From assembly GCA_022749905.1 (NCBI GenBank), contig JAKIWU010000053.1:1-8534 (forward strand): a stretch of DNA of 8,534 nt. The letters run 5' to 3'. The translations under genes and the position numbers were made by a program. Shown here piece by piece: positions 7,135-8,534 of this stretch. Source of the DNA: Thermoplasmata archaeon (lineage in GTDB: Archaea; Thermoplasmatota; Thermoplasmata; Lutacidiplasmatales; UBA184). The stretch's first letter is position 1; the number at the start of each line of letters is the position of its first letter. The notes under the pieces were generated by a model. That model did no database searches and was not told the DNA's origin. It saw nothing but the letters and a program-made list of their open reading frames with translations.

Positions 7135-7419
7135 CTATGCCCCCGGCGGGGCCGGGTTCCCCACCGGGAGCATATCGTCATCGTGAGCGAAGCGCGGGAG
7201 CCTGCGCCGATTGGAGGGAGAGGGGTAGCCGCCGGACCGTAGCGGAGGAGCAGCCGCTTCGGCGCCGAGCGGGGTGAGCCACGGGGGCCAGGAGGAAACC
7301 TCCCGATCCGAGCGCGAGAGGCGATCGAGGGAGACCAGGAAGGCCTCCGCGCCGATCGGATCGGCGGCCCGGACGGGGCGCCGAACCCTGTGCGGTGGCT
7401 CGGGGCGGAGGAGGATCAT
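7135..7419 (-). CDS. Doubtful 94-aa ORF downstream of the 104-aa gene
   Basis: An ATG at 7419 lies 10 nt after the stop of the preceding minus-strand gene and opens 94 codons. In favour: about four of five codons end in G or C, it follows its neighbour closely, and the middle (GAEAFLVSLDRLSRSDREV) looks protein-like. Against: second codon positions are too GC-rich for a typical protein, it is heavy in Pro, Arg and Ser, there is no ribosome site, and no domain is recognised. If it is not a gene, 7021-7429 is about 400 bp of non-coding sequence. Confidence 0.38.
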   Translation of the reverse strand: MILLRPEPPHRVRRPVRAADPIGAEAFLVSLDRLSRSDREVSSWPPWLTPLGAEAAAPPLRSGGYPSPSNRRRLPRFAHDDDMLPVGNPAPPGA

Positions 7420-7429
7420 GGCGCCCGGT

Positions 7430-7744
7430 TCACTCGACCGCGACCGACCAGCGTCCCGCGATCACGCCTTCCCGGTTCGCCTCGGTCGCGAGGACCGGCA
7501 CGACGGGCGGGTAGTACTTCGAGGCCACGAGGCGCTCGGCGGCGCCGGGAGCTTCACTGGCCCGCGCGCTGCTGATGGAGAGGTAGCGGACGAGATGGGT
7601 CCCGTGGACCTTCTGGCAGGTCGGGCACTTTCCGTACGGGCCGGCCCCGCCGCGTGCCTGAACGTGGGGACCCGTTCGGATCTCCTCGCCGAGCACCTGT
7701 ACGGTCGTCCGGTTCAGCTCGCTCAGTCCCGACTCCATCCTCAT
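7430..7744 (-). CDS. Small CPxC protein with a putative metal site, 104 aa
   Basis: An unrecognised 104-aa soluble protein. Its centre is a knuckle, CPTCQKVHGTH (residues 40-50), in which Cys40, Cys43, His47 and His50 could bind one zinc. The sequence before it is a strand-like segment (TTVQVLGEEIRTG), and the C-terminus is apolar (VVPVLATE...VIAGRWSVAVE). The start is ATG 7744, with GAGGAG 5 nt upstream; an ATG two codons later is also possible. It shares the CPxCxxxH core with the next gene upstream, so the pair may be distant paralogues. Spacing to that gene is 76 nt and includes an inverted repeat. Confidence 0.7.
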   Translation of the reverse strand: MRMESGLSELNRTTVQVLGEEIRTGPHVQARGGAGPYGKCPTCQKVHGTHLVRYLSISSARASEAPGAAERLVASKYYPPVVPVLATEANREGVIAGRWSVAVE

Positions 7745-7749
7745 GTTTG

Positions 7750-7755
7750 CTCCTC
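7750..7755 (-). promoter_or_regulatory. Ribosome binding site of the 104-aa gene
   Basis: GAGGAG on the minus strand, 5 nt before ATG 7744, favours this start over the ATG two codons in. Confidence 0.6.
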
Positions 7756-7767
7756 TTCAAGTGCGAA

Positions 7768-7792
7768 CCAGGCCGCCTTTGGGGCCGCCTGG
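7768..7792. repeat. 25-nt interrupted inverted repeat between two small minus-strand genes
   Basis: CCAGGC at 7768-7773 pairs with GCCTGG at 7787-7792. After one C-C mismatch, GCC pairs with GGC, leaving a 5-nt loop. It begins 29 nt beyond the 105-aa gene's stop. No T-run follows on the minus strand, so a simple hairpin terminator is not supported. It may be an mRNA stem or a binding site. Confidence 0.4.
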
Positions 7793-7820
7793 ACTGCCTG
7801 GGATTCGACGATGCGCCCGC

Positions 7821-8138
7821 TCATGGGTACCTCTCGAGCATCGGCGGCATCGGCCAGGGGATCGACGCGCTGCGAGCTCGGCGGCTCGAACCGCGGGTCC
7901 CGTGTGAGAGCGTGACGCTGAGGGGGTCGGGGAAGTCGACCGAGCTCGCGGGAAGTCCCTCCCAGGCCCCTGCGACCTGGGTGTGCTCCCCGGCGAAGTA
8001 TTCAACCGTCCCGTCGGCGTGGATCCGACCGCATGCCGGGCAGACCTCCCACTGCGTGAGCATCGTTCCGATGCCCCCGAGGGAGGAGTCTCGCTCGTCC
8101 GACTTCCGCGCCATTTCTAAGCTATCGGTGCCCAACAT
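7821..8138 (-). CDS. Small CPxC protein divergent from the winged-helix regulator, 105 aa
   Basis: An unrecognised 105-aa protein. A single metal-knuckle-like CPACGRIH spans residues 33-40 (Cys33, Cys36, His40), followed by DGTVEYFAGEHTQVAGAW. The C-terminal third is Ser/Arg/Pro-rich and probably flexible. With only one CxxC, full zinc coordination would need His40, another His (52 or 79), or a dimer. The start is uncertain. ATG 8138 fits a leaderless message, with AT-rich sequence of the palindrome about 24-26 nt upstream. ATG 8114 (MARKSDERD) and ATG 8063 are alternatives. It is divergent from the STAND-type regulator gene, so both promoters straddle the palindrome at 8158-8175. Confidence 0.65.
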   Translation of the reverse strand: MLGTDSLEMARKSDERDSSLGGIGTMLTQWEVCPACGRIHADGTVEYFAGEHTQVAGAWEGLPASSVDFPDPLSVTLSHGTRGSSRRARSASIPWPMPPMLERYP

Positions 8139-8151
8139 CGTATTTGAACGT

Positions 8152-8180
8152 TAGTCGTTATTTTGTACAAAATAAGACTA
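8152..8180. promoter_or_regulatory. Strong palindromic operator-like site in the divergent intergenic region
   Basis: The core TTATTTTGTACAAAATAA (8158-8175) is a perfect 18-bp palindrome. Symmetry continues outward with TAGTC (8152-8156) against GACTA (8176-8180) if one unpaired G at 8157 is allowed, giving 14 complementary pairs. It is conspicuously AT-rich in a GC-rich genome. It overlaps the position expected for the TATA box of the 8138 gene and lies just upstream of the winged-helix gene. Size and symmetry suit a dimeric winged-helix repressor, so autoregulation and control of the divergent gene are the natural reading (inferred). Confidence 0.7.
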
Positions 8181-8208
8181 TGTAGAGGGAGGACTCTGGT
8201 CCCCGACG

Positions 8209-8534
8209 GTGCCCGCGAAGACCTACGTCCTCGCCGAGATCCTCGACTACGTAGGCACCCACGCCTCCCGGGAGGGCGCGTTCGGGATCCCCCAGCGCGA
8301 GCTCGCCCAGGCCCTCGGCTACCACGCCTGCTCGATGTCCCGGCCCCTCGACCGTCTCGTCCACGACGGCCACCTTGCCTCCCGAAGGGGCCTCGTGCGC
8401 GGGGGGATGCGGAAGCAGATCGTCTACCAGCTGACGCCAGGGGGCCAGGAGCTGCTGCGTCGCCAGACTCGGGACGTACCGATGCTCTCGGCCGACCTAC
8501 CGGTCCCCCCTCGCCCGTTCTTGGGCCGAAAGGA
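8209..8534 (+). CDS. Winged-helix regulator, probable N-terminus of a STAND/AAA ATPase (runs off the right edge)
   Basis: The first 108 residues of a protein that continues beyond the window. Residues 5-80 form a winged helix-turn-helix: a first helix (YVLAEILDYVGTHA), IPQRELAQALGYH as helix 2, CSMSRPLDRLVHDGHL as the recognition helix, and a basic wing (SRRGLVRGGMRKQIVYQLTP). After a short linker comes DLPVPPRPFLGRK (96-108). The PPRPFLGR stretch is typical of the entry into STAND or AAA-type NTPase domains ('FVGR..EL'), so a signal-responsive ATPase with a DNA-binding head is likely; the P-loop is not in the window. The start is GTG 8209; the in-frame stop at 8173-8175 and lack of other start codons leave it as the only sensible choice. 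GGGAGGA at 8187-8193 is rather far (15 nt) for an ordinary ribosome site. Confidence 0.8.
   Translation, partial: MPAKTYVLAEILDYVGTHASREGAFGIPQRELAQALGYHACSMSRPLDRLVHDGHLASRRGLVRGGMRKQIVYQLTPGGQELLRRQTRDVPMLSADLPVPPRPFLGRK

Noticed and set aside
7274..7915. 213-codon plus-strand frame over the small-gene cluster
   Set aside because: It is antisense to two minus-strand genes with CPxC motifs, one with a good ribosome site, and itself shows no domain.
8158..8373. 71-codon minus-strand frame opposite the winged-helix gene
   Set aside because: It overlaps the palindrome and is antisense to a clear winged-helix domain.
1..8534. CRISPR array, insertion sequence, tRNA or rRNA gene
   Set aside because: No regularly spaced repeats, transposase, terminal inverted repeats or tRNA-like fold were seen on either strand.

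Overview
This is a GC-rich window (roughly two-thirds G+C) that reads as archaeal. The reasons are an mre11-rad50 operon, an archaeal-style tldD-tldE pair, a winged-helix protein that runs into a 'PPRPFLGR' STAND/AAA-type boundary, and several starts with a TATA-like box about 25-27 nt upstream, as expected of leaderless archaeal transcripts. A member of the Thermoplasmata or a related euryarchaeal lineage is my best guess. That placement is inference; no rRNA or tRNA gene is present to confirm it.

Layout. (1) 1-2981, minus strand: a three-gene operon read right to left. It encodes a 134-aa protein with a C-terminal membrane anchor, then Mre11 nuclease, then Rad50, which starts at TTG and runs off the left edge. 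(2) 2982-3125: a divergent promoter region with a TATA-like box for each direction and a 9-bp inverted repeat. (3) 3126-3497, plus strand: an unrecognised acidic 123-aa protein. (4) 3498-4000: about 500 bp without a supportable gene. (5) 4001-6783, plus strand: tldD and tldE/pmbA, overlapping by 4 bp; only TldD carries the metalloprotease motif. (6) 6796-8138, minus strand: a run of small genes, three of them with CxxC or CPxC metal-binding signatures (74, 104 and 105 aa), plus one doubtful 94-aa ORF. (7) 8139-8208: an AT-rich divergent intergenic region centred on a perfect 18-bp palindrome, which extends to 29 nt if one unpaired base is allowed. (8) 8209-end, plus strand: the start of a winged-helix regulator that appears to continue into a STAND/AAA ATPase.

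How it fits together. The left operon is DNA double-strand-break processing, with an added membrane-anchored partner of unknown role. The centre is a peptide-processing TldD/TldE complex. The right end is the least explained: a putative regulator divergent from small zinc-ribbon-like genes across a strongly symmetric operator-like site. That is the best candidate for an undescribed regulated module.
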